This document shows positions 52,073-61,978 of a stretch of DNA of 64,000 bases, one piece after another (the stretch's first letter is position 1; each line of letters opens with the position of its first letter). Under the pieces are notes generated by a model. It was given only the letters and a program-made list of their open reading frames with translations. It was not told the origin of the DNA and made no database searches. The translations under genes were made by a program, and so were the position numbers. The DNA is from Bifidobacterium catenulatum subsp. kashiwanohense JCM 15439 = DSM 21854. Its GTDB lineage: Bacteria > Actinomycetota > Actinomycetes > Actinomycetales > Bifidobacteriaceae. The stretch covers positions 372,001-436,000 of the forward strand of contig NZ_AP012327.1 in NCBI RefSeq assembly GCF_001042615.1. Reading direction: 5' to 3'.

Positions 52073-53437
52073 ATGAAATACAGAAAAGAGGCAGTGCACG
52101 CAACCAACCCGGAAGTGCTTGCGGCCGGCCGACGCAGGCTCGCGTTCGCGGCGTTGACCGTGCTTGCCGTCGTGCTTGTTGCGGGAATATGGCTGCTGGT
52201 GCATAGCCTTCAATCAAAGCAGAGTGATGCCGATGCGAAGCCGGCAACAACGGTGAGCGAGCCAAAAACGGTTGAAAAGAAACAAGTGACCGAATCTGCG
52301 GAGCATCATGGCAATTCCCCAGATTGCCCCGATACCGATTGCATCGCCATGCTTGTCAACGGTGATCTGCTGTTCCATGAGGGATTGTGGAACCAGTATG
52401 CCAGCGCCAACACCGCGGCCACCGACGGCACCGCATTTGATTTCACCGGTCTGTTCGAACCGATGCGCAAATATATCGAAGCTTCCGACATCGCCGTATG
52501 TGAATTCGAAACACCTATCGCACAACGTGGCGGTTCATATTCCGCCTATCCGATTTTCAATATTCCTCCAGAAGTGGCCGATGCCGCGAAAAATGTGGGA
52601 TATCATGCCTGCACTCATGCTTCGAATCATTCTTGGGATCAAGGTGCCGACGGCATCGCACGTTTGTGGGACACGCTTGAACAGGACGGCATAGCGCAAA
52701 CCGGTTCCTATAAAACCGAAAAGGATTCGTATGAGCCGTTGGTCATCGATTCGCCGACGGGCGGCGGCAAAATCGGACTCGTTGCGGGAACCGTATCGTT
52801 GAATGCGCAAACGCCTGACTACGACTGGCGTGTGGATCGCCTTCGCGAATCCGGAGATCCGAACCATCAGGCCGATATAGACAAGGCCGTGGCCAAGGCG
52901 AAGGCCGCTCGAGCACAAGGTGCCGACGTGGTGGCCATGGCCATGCATTCCGTGCAGGAATACTTGGACTACGCCGATTCCTGGCAGCAGGATGAAGCGC
53001 ACGAGCTAGCTGATACGGGCGCATTTGATGTGATCTATGGTGCCGGTTGCCATTGCGCGCAGCCGATCGAGAACTATAACGGCACTTGGATCATCTACGG
53101 TTTGGGTAATGCCGTAACCGAATCGGCCAATACTGCAGACACCATCGTAAACAACCAAGGTGTGACCGCGCGCATTCAATTCGCAGGCAAAAAAGGCGTG
53201 GCAGGCTCGTGGCGCGTCAACCGTATCGACTGGGTGCCCAGCGCCAATGTGACGCAAGGCAAATACCAATGGTGTTCGCTGGCAAGCGATCATCCGGAAG
53301 GCCCCTGCTGGGATGAAACGCAAGACGCGAATGTGCGCCAACGCATCTGGGACGTGCTCTATTCCATGGGCGCCGACCAAAACGTGGTCAAGGAATGGAA
53401 TATAACCGCAGAGCGGGCGAGTTCATCTGGCGAGTAG
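52073..53437 (+). CDS. CapA-family (PGA_cap) metallophosphatase-like membrane protein
   Basis: 454 residues. An N-terminal anchor (RLAFAALTVLAVVLVAGIWLLV, about 23-44) puts the domain outside the cell. Motifs of the CapA/PgsA family are MLVNGDLLFHEG, DIAVCEFETPIAQRGGSYSAYPIFNIPPEVADAAKNVG, ACTHASNHSWDQGADGIARLWDTL, VVAMAMHSVQEY and GAGCHCAQPIENYNGTWIIYGLGNAV. Family members take part in poly-gamma-glutamate or capsule formation, but stand-alone copies like this one have unknown roles. AGAGGAAGG precedes the ATG. Confidence 0.87.
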   Translation: MKYRKEAVHATNPEVLAAGRRRLAFAALTVLAVVLVAGIWLLVHSLQSKQSDADAKPATTVSEPKTVEKKQVTESAEHHGNSPDCPDTDCIAMLVNGDLLFHEGLWNQYASANTAATDGTAFDFTGLFEPMRKYIEASDIAVCEFETPIAQRGGSYSAYPIFNIPPEVADAAKNVGYHACTHASNHSWDQGADGIARLWDTLEQDGIAQTGSYKTEKDSYEPLVIDSPTGGGKIGLVAGTVSLNAQTPDYDWRVDRLRESGDPNHQADIDKAVAKAKAARAQGADVVAMAMHSVQEYLDYADSWQQDEAHELADTGAFDVIYGAGCHCAQPIENYNGTWIIYGLGNAVTESANTADTIVNNQGVTARIQFAGKKGVAGSWRVNRIDWVPSANVTQGKYQWCSLASDHPEGPCWDETQDANVRQRIWDVLYSMGADQNVVKEWNITAERASSSGE

Positions 53438-53518
53438 TTTTCCATGGCACAATATGCCTCATACCGTTGGTTGAAAACGCGGAAGAACCGCTTGAACACA
53501 CAGTGTGAGGTGAAAGAC

Positions 53519-54508
53519 ATGGATGAAATCTACGAAACCCAGCCGGAACGTACCGATCTGCCTCTGGTGGTTATGCCCGTCATCATCGAATCGATGATTG
53601 AACCGTTCGAAAAGAACTTCGAGCTGTTCAAAGACATTGCCCGCGTACGCATGTACAAGGATTTCACGCTCGATGAAGACACCATCGTCGCGCGGTGCGC
53701 CGAAGCCGACGCCATCATAGTGGTCGGATTCCACTGCGCCGACTCGATCCTCAACCGTCTGAACGCCAAGTGCTACGCGTTCGGCGGCACCGGCGTAGCC
53801 AGCTACATCGATCTAGCCAAAGCCAAGGAACGCGGCATCCGCGTATGCAACGTGGTGCACTACGGCGACCATGCCGTAGCCGAACACACCATCGCATTGC
53901 TCATGGAACTCGCCAGGCAGGTCGGCAAACTCGACAGGCAAGTCAAAGAAGGCAATTGGGATGGTGTCGACGGCTATGAACTGTACGGTAAGAAGCTTGG
54001 CATCATCGGCCTTGGCGGCATTGGCCAAACCGTGGCGCGTATCGCCGGAACTCTCGGCATGAACGTGTCCGCATGGAACTCCCACGTTCCCGAGCAGGTG
54101 TTCACCGACCTGAACGTCACTCCGGTTGACGATATGAACGAACTGATTGCCGGATCCGACGTGGTGTCCATCCACTTGCCGTTGCTGGACTCCACAAAAG
54201 GCATTGTCACCGCGCAAAATCTTGAGGCTCTGAAACCGGGAACCATGTTCATCAACACGGCCCGTGCGGAAATCATCGAGTCAGGCGCGTTGCTCTCCAG
54301 ACTCCAGCGCGGCGACATTCCTGCGGCGCTCGACGTGTTCGACCATGAGCCGCTCACTGCCGACGATCCGCTGTGCTCGATTCCAGGCATCATCCTCACC
54401 CCACACACCGCCTGGCGCACCGACGGCGCATATGTGGGCATCACCAAGCAGGTTGTTCAATCGGTCGCGGCTTACTTTAAGGGCGAGGATTTCAACGTCG
54501 TCGTGTGA
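53519..54508 (+). CDS. D-isomer-specific 2-hydroxyacid dehydrogenase
   Basis: 329 residues from ATG 53519 (GAGGTGA upstream). Catalytic/NAD domain: GKKLGIIGLGGIGQTVARIAGTLGMNVSAWN with the NAD fingerprint GxGxxG; SIHLPLLDSTKGIV; the Arg/Glu region FINTARAEIIESGALLSRL; ALDVFDHEPL; and catalytic His in LTPHTAW. The enzyme reduces a 2-keto acid or oxidises the D-hydroxy acid. It resembles phosphoglycerate or glycerate dehydrogenases but lacks a regulatory ACT domain, so the substrate is uncertain. Confidence 0.88.
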   Translation: MDEIYETQPERTDLPLVVMPVIIESMIEPFEKNFELFKDIARVRMYKDFTLDEDTIVARCAEADAIIVVGFHCADSILNRLNAKCYAFGGTGVASYIDLAKAKERGIRVCNVVHYGDHAVAEHTIALLMELARQVGKLDRQVKEGNWDGVDGYELYGKKLGIIGLGGIGQTVARIAGTLGMNVSAWNSHVPEQVFTDLNVTPVDDMNELIAGSDVVSIHLPLLDSTKGIVTAQNLEALKPGTMFINTARAEIIESGALLSRLQRGDIPAALDVFDHEPLTADDPLCSIPGIILTPHTAWRTDGAYVGITKQVVQSVAAYFKGEDFNVVV

Positions 54509-54575
54509 GCGATCGCATGAAACGGTATAAGAAAAAACGTACGGACGGTCGGCGTGATTGGGTAGGTTGAAAGAC

Positions 54576-55214
54576 ATGCAGACCATACTCGATTCCGCTG
54601 ATCAGCCCGCGCATGATGCGTTCGTCGAGAAGAAATCGGAATTCATCGGCGACGCCTGCCATATCAATTCCTTGGATGAGGCGCTCGCGTTTGTGCAGAT
54701 GATTCGCGATCAGCATCCGAAAGCCCGTCATGTTGCCTATGCTGCGGTGTGCGGTGGCTCCGACGGCCGTTTGGCCGAGCGCATGAGTGATGACGGCGAG
54801 CCGTCGGGCACGGCCGGCAAGCCGATTCTCGACGTGCTGCGCGCCAACGAGATGACGGATTGCGTGGTTGCCGTCACCCGATATTTCGGTGGGATCTTAT
54901 TGGGTTCCGGCGGTCTGATCCGTGCATATTCCACGGGTGCGTCCATCGCCGTCAAAGCGGCGACCAAAGCGAAAATCGTGCCGTGTAGCGAATATCAGGT
55001 AACGCTCGACTACTCACAATTGGGCAGTTTCCAGAATCTTCTCGCCTCGGTGCAGGGTGAGCAGGCGGACGCGCAGTACACCGATCGCATCGTATTGGCG
55101 GTTGTCGTGCCACAGGAGCAATCGCAGCAATTCGAATCGCGTGTGGTCGAAACGTTCAATGCAACCGTGACTCCACAGAAAACGGGAACTTCCAATCGTC
55201 CGGTGAAAATGTGA
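54576..55214 (+). CDS. YigZ/IMPACT-family protein
   Basis: 212 residues from ATG 54576. The N-terminal UPF0029 domain has EKKSEFIGDACHINSLDEALAFVQMIRDQHPKARHVAYAAVCG, DDGEPSGTAGKPILDVLRANEMTDCVVAVTRYFGGILLGSGGLIRAYSTGA, the full family hallmark. The C-terminal part (VTLDYSQLGSFQNLLASVQGEQADAQYTDRIVLAVVVPQEQ) matches the ferredoxin-like DUF1949. Role not established; the eukaryotic relative modulates translation. Confidence 0.92.
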   Translation: MQTILDSADQPAHDAFVEKKSEFIGDACHINSLDEALAFVQMIRDQHPKARHVAYAAVCGGSDGRLAERMSDDGEPSGTAGKPILDVLRANEMTDCVVAVTRYFGGILLGSGGLIRAYSTGASIAVKAATKAKIVPCSEYQVTLDYSQLGSFQNLLASVQGEQADAQYTDRIVLAVVVPQEQSQQFESRVVETFNATVTPQKTGTSNRPVKM

Positions 55215-55246
55215 ATCCCGGAAGACAATGACGTAAGGTGGAAACT

Positions 55247-55918
55247 ATGACCGATGCTGAAATCAAGCAAGACGGCAATGCCGAGAACGAATCCGCACAA
55301 TCGCAAGGCCAGGAGATTCCTTCGGATTTCGAGCCTCTGACCGCGACTTACGAGCGTTTGCGGCATTCCGCGGATGCCGCTGAACTGAGTGAATTCGCAC
55401 GCCGGCCATTGCCTGACCGTTCCGAACAGGCTGCGTTCTCGCGAGCCACGGCACTGCTGGAGGCTGTCGCAGGCAATACGCATACGCCGTTGGAAGATCG
55501 CGTTTTCCTCGCGGAAACCATGCCGTTTCCGAATATTCTCGTCAAACTGTCCACCGACGAATCCGTTGAGGTGCGCAAGGCCGTTGCCGGCAATTCCAAT
55601 GATAAGAATTGGCTGGTGGGGCGTCTCACCAAGGATGAGTCCCCCGAAGTGCGCGATGTCGCATTGCGTAACAAGCGGACATCTTGGAAGATGAGGCTCG
55701 AAGGCGCACAGGATCCGGATACGGATTCGCAAACCCTTGATTTTTTGGGATCCTTGGGAACCGAGATCGAACCGAATGCTCCTGCGGTACTCGCTTCCAT
55801 GGTGCGCAGGGCCGTTGCGGTGAACCCGAATGCATCCGATCAGATGCTGGAAAAACTTGCGCGGGATGCGTCGGGAGAAGTAAAAAGAGCCGCTGAAAAG
55901 CGTCTTTCGGAGAAATAG
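55247..55918 (+). CDS. Repeat protein with LRV/HEAT-like units
   Basis: 223 residues from ATG 55247 (AAGGTGG upstream). After a polar N-terminus come short helical repeats of about 24 residues: VKLSTDESVEVRKAVAGNSNDKNWL, GRLTKDESPEVRDVALRNKRTSW and, near the end, RRAVAVNPNASDQMLEKLARDASGEVKRAAEKRL. The pattern VR-AVA-N fits leucine-rich repeat variants (LRV) or HEAT-like units used for protein binding. No Fe-S Cys cluster is present. Function unknown. Confidence 0.7.
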   Translation: MTDAEIKQDGNAENESAQSQGQEIPSDFEPLTATYERLRHSADAAELSEFARRPLPDRSEQAAFSRATALLEAVAGNTHTPLEDRVFLAETMPFPNILVKLSTDESVEVRKAVAGNSNDKNWLVGRLTKDESPEVRDVALRNKRTSWKMRLEGAQDPDTDSQTLDFLGSLGTEIEPNAPAVLASMVRRAVAVNPNASDQMLEKLARDASGEVKRAAEKRLSEK

Positions 55919-55987
55919 TTGCATACGTTGTCATTTTTATGAGATTTTTGCGCGTGGTGCGTGTGATTGGGGCATAGACTGTTGCTT

Positions 55988-58150
55988 ATGACAGAACAGA
56001 CCGAAAATGCAACGCGTCTAGCCCGTCCGCTCATTCGTTTGGCAAAGTTGGTGGGTGTCGCCACCAGTTATGTCGGTATGAGCCGTGATTACCACGAAAT
56101 CGAAGACGATGTTCTTGTGGCGGTGCTCAAAGCGCTTGGAATCGACGCTTCCAACGATGATGCGATCGAACGGTCCATCACCACCATTCAGCGTGAACGC
56201 AACATCCGAATCGTTCCCCCGACCGTGTTGCACATTGTCGGTAAGAAAAGCAAAGTAGAAGTCCATGGCGGCGCGCTTGACGTTCCTGCAGCTTCCATCA
56301 CGTTGGAAGATGGCGAGACGTATGCCGGCAAAATCGAGCATGAGGGCGGCAGCGGTGCCGCGGTCGAGGTCGATGGCGTATTTGTGTGCACATCGTATCT
56401 GGTGCTTCCGGAAGACCTTCCCGAAGGGTATCACACCCTTGAGGTCACCGTGGGTGGCAAGACGGAGTCTGCAACCGTTATCAGCGCTCCGGAGAAGATC
56501 GAACTGCTCGACGAGATGAAGGAAGGCTCCCTGTGGGGATGGATGAGCCAGCTCTATTCCATCCGTTCCAGCGGCTCTTGGGGAATCGGCGATTATGAGG
56601 ATCTGAAGACCCTGCTCGTCGAATCCAAGAAGAAAACCGGTGCCGATTTTATGCTGATCAATCCGCTGCATGCCGCCGAGCCGGTGCCGCCGATCGAGCC
56701 GTCGCCGTATCTGCCGATTTCGCGCCGTTTCATCAACTTCAGCTATATTCGTCCGGAATCCATGCCGGAATATGCCACGCTTTCGCCGGAAGATAAGACG
56801 AAGGTCGACGCGCTGCACGAGCAGGTCGAACCCCTCAACGGCGATGCGCAGGTTTTGGACCGTGAAACGATGTGGCGTACCAAGATGCAGGCGTTGTGGG
56901 TCATCTACAAAGCAGGTCTTTCCATACAGCGTCAAGCTGAGTTCGACCAGTATCTCGCCGAAGTGGGCGATGAAATCGAATCCTATGCCACGTGGTGCCT
57001 GTGCTACGACAAGTGGGGCGCCTCCAATGGCAGCGACGACGATTGGGTGCGTAAGTTTAATCGTGGTTCCGAAGAGGTCGCGCAGCTTCGCGCGCAGTAT
57101 CCTGACACGCTCGAATTCTACCGTTGGCTCGAATGGGTCGCCACCGAGCAGCTGCATGCGGCCCAGCAGGCGGCGCGTGACGCAGGCATGAAGATCGGCA
57201 TCGTCGCCGACATGGCGGTGGGTGTGCACCCGGCCGGTTCCGACGTGTGGTGGAATCCTGAGCGTTTCGCCAAGGGTGCCACGGTCGGCGCCCCGCCAGA
57301 CATGTTCAACCAGCAGGGTCAGGATTGGAGCCAGCCGCCGCTGAACCCGATTGCCCTTGATCAGACCGGTTACAAGGTGTACCGAGACATGGTGCATGGC
57401 ATGTTCTCCAATGCGGGCGCGGTGCGTATTGACCATATTCTCGGCTTGTTCCGCTTGTGGTGGATTCCGGAAGGCAAGAAGGCCATGGACGGCACCTACG
57501 TGCATTACGATTCTGACATCATGCTCGGCATTCTCGCGCTGGAAGCGTCTCGCGCCGGTGGCGTGGTCGTGGGCGAGGATCTTGGCGTGGTTCCGGCTTA
57601 TGTGTCCAAATCGCTGTCCGAGCACGGCATTCTCGGTTGCGCAGTGGAATGGTTCGAACAGTTCGACGGTGTGTTCCGTGCACCGAAGGATTGGCGTCCG
57701 TATGCGCTGGCTTCCGTCAATACGCACGATTTGCCTCCGGCGGCAGGCTACTTGGAGTATGGGCATGTCAAGCTGCGCGAGCAGTTGGGATTGTTGTCCG
57801 GTCCGGTCGAGGAATTCAAGAAGTCCGCGGAAGCCGAGCATAACGCCATGCTGAACATGCTTGTCAAGGAAGGCTATCTTGACGCTGACGTGCTGGAAGA
57901 TGAGCTTGCCAACGAAAACGAGATCATCGACGCCCTGTACCGCGGTCTTAAGGGATCGCCATGCAAGCTGATGGCAGCATCCATTGTCGATGCGGTCGGT
58001 GAAAAGCGCACGCAGAACCAGCCGGGAACCTGCAACGAGTACCCGAATTGGCGTATTCCTTTAGCTGACGGCGATGGCAATGTCGTGCCTCTGGAAGAGT
58101 TGTTCGGCAATACTCGACTGCAGGAGATCGCGGCGATTATGCGCGGCTGA
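55988..58150 (+). CDS. malQ: 4-alpha-glucanotransferase (amylomaltase, GH77)
   Basis: 720 residues from ATG 55988. An N-terminal beta-sandwich extension (about 1-170) is typical of actinobacterial MalQ. The GH77 core has GSLWGWMSQLYSIRSSGSWGIGDYEDLKTLL, LINPLHAAEPVPPIEPSPYLPISRRFIN, nucleophile Asp in AVRIDHILGLFRLWWIPEG, acid Glu in VVVGEDLGVVP and Asp in VNTHDLPP. It transfers glucan segments between maltodextrins and acts with the debranching enzyme below in glycogen/maltodextrin metabolism. No SD; TAGACT (55975-55980) suggests a leaderless start. Confidence 0.95.
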   Translation: MTEQTENATRLARPLIRLAKLVGVATSYVGMSRDYHEIEDDVLVAVLKALGIDASNDDAIERSITTIQRERNIRIVPPTVLHIVGKKSKVEVHGGALDVPAASITLEDGETYAGKIEHEGGSGAAVEVDGVFVCTSYLVLPEDLPEGYHTLEVTVGGKTESATVISAPEKIELLDEMKEGSLWGWMSQLYSIRSSGSWGIGDYEDLKTLLVESKKKTGADFMLINPLHAAEPVPPIEPSPYLPISRRFINFSYIRPESMPEYATLSPEDKTKVDALHEQVEPLNGDAQVLDRETMWRTKMQALWVIYKAGLSIQRQAEFDQYLAEVGDEIESYATWCLCYDKWGASNGSDDDWVRKFNRGSEEVAQLRAQYPDTLEFYRWLEWVATEQLHAAQQAARDAGMKIGIVADMAVGVHPAGSDVWWNPERFAKGATVGAPPDMFNQQGQDWSQPPLNPIALDQTGYKVYRDMVHGMFSNAGAVRIDHILGLFRLWWIPEGKKAMDGTYVHYDSDIMLGILALEASRAGGVVVGEDLGVVPAYVSKSLSEHGILGCAVEWFEQFDGVFRAPKDWRPYALASVNTHDLPPAAGYLEYGHVKLREQLGLLSGPVEEFKKSAEAEHNAMLNMLVKEGYLDADVLEDELANENEIIDALYRGLKGSPCKLMAASIVDAVGEKRTQNQPGTCNEYPNWRIPLADGDGNVVPLEELFGNTRLQEIAAIMRG

Positions 58151-58180
58151 TCGCGTTTGGCATCAGATATTAGATATAGT

Positions 58181-58229
58181 AAAACCGGTGATATGAAACG
58201 GAACGTCCGTTTGCGTATCGCCGGTTTTT
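58181..58229 (+). terminator. Terminator after malQ
   Basis: AAAACCGG-t-GATA (58181-58193) pairs with TATC-g-CCGGTTTT (58216-58228); an inner AACGGA/TCCGTT helix extends it. Ends in a T-run. Confidence 0.85.
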
Positions 58230-58480
58230 CGTTGCTGTGGGAAAAGAGTTATTTTACGTTGATTTCGCTATACGATGTGTCGCAAATGTCAAGGCTGGCG
58301 ATACACTAGTAGATTGTTGTGTTTCCCTACGGGGTCCTTCAAAGCGCTTTTCCCACTCGCCATCGAGGACTTTCAGGGAGCCCACGGATAATGAGACCTG
58401 AAAACGGCATCATTCCGCGCCTAACCAACGCATTGATGTTGATGGAAGGTCCGGAACACAATATATAGAAAAGGTACATC
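58230..58480 (+). promoter_or_regulatory. Leader and promoter region of rplM-rpsI
   Basis: 250 bases without a gene. TACACT at 58302-58307 is a likely -10. From about 58315 a GC-richer leader of some 165 bases runs to the GTG start; a CCCTACGGGG-like hairpin lies at its beginning. Such a long leader suggests autogenous control, but I cannot match it to a defined family. Confidence 0.45.
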
Positions 58481-58930
58481 GTGAAAACTTTCACTCCGAA
58501 GCCAGCTGATCTGACTCACGACTGGTACGTTATCGACGCCACCGACGTGGTGCTCGGCCGTCTCGCTTCCCAGGCAGCCATCCTGCTGCGTGGCAAGAAC
58601 AAGCCGACCTACGCTCCGCACGCCGATTCCGGCAACCACGTGATCATTCTCAACGCCGATAAGATCGCTCTGACCGGCAACAAGTTGGGTAAGGAACTGT
58701 ACATGCACTCCGGTCGTCCGGGTGGCCTGCGTCGCGATAGCTACGGCAAGCTGCTCAAGACCAACCCTGAGCGCATCATCAAGTCCGCTATCAAGGGCAT
58801 GCTGCCGAAGAATCGTCTGGCCAAGGTCCAGCTGGATCGCCTCCACATCATCTGTGGCACCGAGCATCCGTACGCTGGCCAGAAGCCGCAGGTTTTCGAG
58901 ATCGCTCAGGTCTCGCAGCAGGCTAAGTGA
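58481..58930 (+). CDS. rplM: 50S ribosomal protein L13
   Basis: 149 residues starting with [72 protein letters not shown], then [32 protein letters not shown], all standard. AAAAGGTAC lies upstream. Forms the usual pair with rpsI. Confidence 0.98.
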   Translation: MKTFTPKPADLTHDWYVIDATDVVLGRLASQAAILLRGKNKPTYAPHADSGNHVIILNADKIALTGNKLGKELYMHSGRPGGLRRDSYGKLLKTNPERIIKSAIKGMLPKNRLAKVQLDRLHIICGTEHPYAGQKPQVFEIAQVSQQAK

Positions 58931-58950
58931 ACCGAAGGGAGATAGGAAAC

Positions 58951-59442
58951 ATGGCTGAAAACACCAACAACTCCGCGGTTCTCGAGACCGAAGAGGAGCT
59001 CACCTCGTACACCACCGAAACCAACGCTGGCGCTGGCACCGGTACTTCCGCTATCGCTCCGGGCTACGGCACCGGTCGTCGTAAGGAAGCCGTCGCTCGT
59101 GTTCGCCTGGTTCCGGGCACCGGCAAGTGGACCATCAACGGTCGCACCCTGGAAGAGTACTTCCCGGCCAAGCTGCTGCAGCGTGAGGTCAACTCCCCGA
59201 TCGTGCTTCTCAAGCTCGAAGGCAAGTTCGACGCTATCGTCCTCGTTGACGGTGGCGGCACCACCGGCCAGGCTGGCGCAATCCGCCTGGGCGTTGCCCG
59301 CGCTCTGAACGCCATCGATCGTGATGCGAACCGCGCAGCCCTGAAGAAGGCTGGCTTCCTGACCCGCGACGCTCGCGTCGTGGAACGCAAGAAGGCCGGT
59401 CTGCACAAGGCTCGTCGCGCTCCGCAGTTCTCGAAGCGCTAA
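58951..59442 (+). CDS. rpsI: 30S ribosomal protein S9
   Basis: 163 residues from ATG 58951. An acidic, Thr/Ala-rich N-terminal extension of about 40 residues (typical of actinobacteria) precedes the S9 core [34 protein letters not shown]. It ends with the RNA-contacting [16 protein letters not shown] tail reaching the P site. GGGAGATAGG precedes the ATG, 20 bases after rplM. Confidence 0.98.
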   Translation: MAENTNNSAVLETEEELTSYTTETNAGAGTGTSAIAPGYGTGRRKEAVARVRLVPGTGKWTINGRTLEEYFPAKLLQREVNSPIVLLKLEGKFDAIVLVDGGGTTGQAGAIRLGVARALNAIDRDANRAALKKAGFLTRDARVVERKKAGLHKARRAPQFSKR

Positions 59443-59460
59443 AGCTTTACGGCTTATACG

Positions 59461-59492
59461 AAACCCCTCGGAAATTCGTTTTCCGAGGGGTT
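59461..59492 (+). terminator. Terminator after rpsI
   Basis: AAACCCCTCGGAAA (59461-59474) pairs with TTTCCGAGGGGTTT (about 59479-59492), with a short loop and T-rich end. Lies between convergent rpsI and glgX. Confidence 0.9.
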
Positions 59493-59530
59493 TCTTGGTA
59501 TTCGAACGATTCAGGCAGCGCTTGATGGAA

Positions 59531-61978
59531 TCAGGCGGTCGGCATCTGCTTCATCGCACTGATGCTCAACGCCGGGAGCGTCCACAATGTCGGATCGTCT
59601 TCCGACAATCCATCGTCGGCGGATTGCAGATTTGCTTCATTGTCTTGCACCTGCCAGTACATCATATTGATGCGGTGCAGATGATTGCGCAGTCTACCTG
59701 CCGGCTTGTTTTCCGACTCTGCGTCGAATTCCGACACCCGTTCGATGGACGTTCCTAAACCGGGATATTCGCCGACGATCTCCGATGAAGACCAGACCAT
59801 CTCCCATTCAATGCCTTTCGGAAGATGGAAACGTGTGACTTCGTCGGAACCATTGATCAGAATTAGCAGGCTCGGCTCGTCGGGGGAGAGCAGTTGCATG
59901 GCGAACGAGCGTACGGCAGGATTCGTCCAATCCGAATCGTCCGGCATCTGCCCGTTCGGAAGATACCAATGCACGCGATCGGATTTCTTCAGCAAACCGA
60001 TTTTGCTCAGGCGCGTGAAGAAATCCTCATGACTGTACAAATCGTGGGATTTTCGCAACGTGATTAAACGTGACGTTAGATTGAATTGCTTCAATTCCGG
60101 CGTCTGCTCGGTGCTGTACAGCCAATCCCAATCAAGCCATGTAGTGTCATTGTCTTGCGTGTAGGCGTTGTTGTTGCCGTTTTGCGAATTGCCGAATTCG
60201 TCACCGGCGAGCAGCATTGGCGTACCCAACGACAGTAAGAGCGTGCCCAGCAGGTTCATGATGGCACGCTGGCGCTGCTGCACGATGATTTGGTCGCTGC
60301 TGGGGCCCTCATGCCCGAAATTGACGGAATGGTTGTTGTTTGTTCCGTCGTGGTTGTTTTCGCCGTTGGCTTCGTTGTGTTTGTTCTTGTACATGGTCAG
60401 GTCGGCAGTGGTGAAGCCGTCGTGGCAGGCCACATAGTTCACGGAGGCGGTCGAACCGCGGCCGGGGTCGGTGGCGAACAGGTCGGAAGATCCGCATAGG
60501 CGTGTGGCCATGTCTTGCATGGTCATTTCGCCGTATTCGCCGCCGCGTGTGCGATCCACGTCGGTCAGCCAGAATTTGCGCGTGCAGTCGCGGAAACGGT
60601 CGTTCCATTCTGCGAAAGGAATGCCGAATTCGCCGGTGCGCCAGCCGTTCGGGCCGCAATCCCATGGTTCCATGATCATTTTGAGATTGCCGAGCAGCAT
60701 GTCGGAGCGCAAGGCGTACAGGAATGGATGGTAGCGGGTGAATTCACCGTCGAGACGTGCCAGCGTCGCCGCAAGATCGAATCGGAATCCGTCGATGCCA
60801 ATGCGTTTGGCCCAATAGCGCAACGAATCCACGGCGAACGTGGTGACGTGCGTGTTGGTGAAATCAAGCGTGTTGCCGCAACCGGTGGTGTCGTACAGAC
60901 GGCTGATCTTGTCTTTGGTGCGTCGGTAGTACGAGAGATTGTCAAGGCCTCGCCAGCAAATGGTCGGGCCTTCGGGGCCTGATTCGCAGGTGTGGTTGTA
61001 AACCACATCCATAATCACTTCAAAGCCGGCCTCGTGCAATGCGCGCACCATGTCGATGACTTCTTGCCGTACTGCGGCCGCGCCTGCCTCTTGCGAGCGT
61101 TTGGTAGCATATGAGGATTCGGGGGCGAAATATCCGAGTGTGGAGTATCCCCAGTAGTTGGTGCGTCCTCGTTCCTGCAGGAAGAGTTCCGATTGTTTGG
61201 CTTGGATCGGCAGCAGTTCGATGGAGGTGACGCCCAGATCCTGCAGGTATGAGAGCGTGGCCGGGTGTGCGAGGCCCGCGTAGGTGCCGCGAAGTTCTTT
61301 GGGCAGCCATGGCGCGTTGGCGGTGAAGCCTTTGACATGCAGCTCGTAGATAACCGTTTTGCTCCACGGAACGTGTGGATGCGAGGGCTCTCCTACGTGT
61401 TTGTCGATGGCGCGGTCGTCTATGGCTACGGAAACGGGCATGCGCCCTACCGAGTCGATGGTGCTCATCGGTCCGAAGGGGGAGCCTTTGACCTTGCCGT
61501 TGACGATTTCGCATTCGTAGGCGAATGCGCCTGGATCGAGTTTCATCGATCCTTCGATGCCTTTGGCGTATGGGTCAAGCAGCAGCTTGTAGGGGTTGAA
61601 ACTCACGCCATGATTGGGATCCCATGGGCCGTTGACGCGGTATCCGTATTGCATGCCGTCCCATGCTTGTGGCACGTGCACGTACCACAGTCCGTAGTTG
61701 GGACCGTCCATGCGGAACAGTGTTTCGCGAAGATTGAGCGAGGGAATGCGTCTGGTGCAGATGCGCTGTTTTTTGGCCTGATCGATGAACGTGAGTCCGG
61801 GTTCGTTGAACAGCCGTGCGGCGTCGGCATAGAAGGCGCTCGGTTGGTCAAGTGGTTCAAGTACGCAAAACCACACTTGGTCTGCTGTTTCTGAGCGGAC
61901 AACGGCGTCCGCGCCACCATCGTCGGTGAAATAGAGACCTGGTCGGGTTGCGTAGCGGTGCAAAGGTGGGTTCTTCAT
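59531..61978 (-). CDS. glgX: Glycogen debranching enzyme (GH13, GlgX/isoamylase type)
   Basis: 815 residues. An N-terminal carbohydrate-binding module (about 10-130) is followed by the GH13 barrel: VIYELHVKGFT, EVIMDVVYNHTCESG, nucleophile Asp in IGIDGFRFDLAATLARLDG, acid Glu in KMIMEPWDCGPNGW, and NYVACHDGFTTADL with the third carboxylate. GTPMLLAGDEFGNSQNGNNNAYTQDN is typical of GlgX. It cuts alpha-1,6 branches of glycogen limit dextrins. It is longer than E. coli GlgX (about 657) mainly in the C-terminal region. The ATG at 61978 lacks a strong SD. Confidence 0.93.
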   Translation of the reverse strand: MKNPPLHRYATRPGLYFTDDGGADAVVRSETADQVWFCVLEPLDQPSAFYADAARLFNEPGLTFIDQAKKQRICTRRIPSLNLRETLFRMDGPNYGLWYVHVPQAWDGMQYGYRVNGPWDPNHGVSFNPYKLLLDPYAKGIEGSMKLDPGAFAYECEIVNGKVKGSPFGPMSTIDSVGRMPVSVAIDDRAIDKHVGEPSHPHVPWSKTVIYELHVKGFTANAPWLPKELRGTYAGLAHPATLSYLQDLGVTSIELLPIQAKQSELFLQERGRTNYWGYSTLGYFAPESSYATKRSQEAGAAAVRQEVIDMVRALHEAGFEVIMDVVYNHTCESGPEGPTICWRGLDNLSYYRRTKDKISRLYDTTGCGNTLDFTNTHVTTFAVDSLRYWAKRIGIDGFRFDLAATLARLDGEFTRYHPFLYALRSDMLLGNLKMIMEPWDCGPNGWRTGEFGIPFAEWNDRFRDCTRKFWLTDVDRTRGGEYGEMTMQDMATRLCGSSDLFATDPGRGSTASVNYVACHDGFTTADLTMYKNKHNEANGENNHDGTNNNHSVNFGHEGPSSDQIIVQQRQRAIMNLLGTLLLSLGTPMLLAGDEFGNSQNGNNNAYTQDNDTTWLDWDWLYSTEQTPELKQFNLTSRLITLRKSHDLYSHEDFFTRLSKIGLLKKSDRVHWYLPNGQMPDDSDWTNPAVRSFAMQLLSPDEPSLLILINGSDEVTRFHLPKGIEWEMVWSSSEIVGEYPGLGTSIERVSEFDAESENKPAGRLRNHLHRINMMYWQVQDNEANLQSADDGLSEDDPTLWTLPALSISAMKQMPTA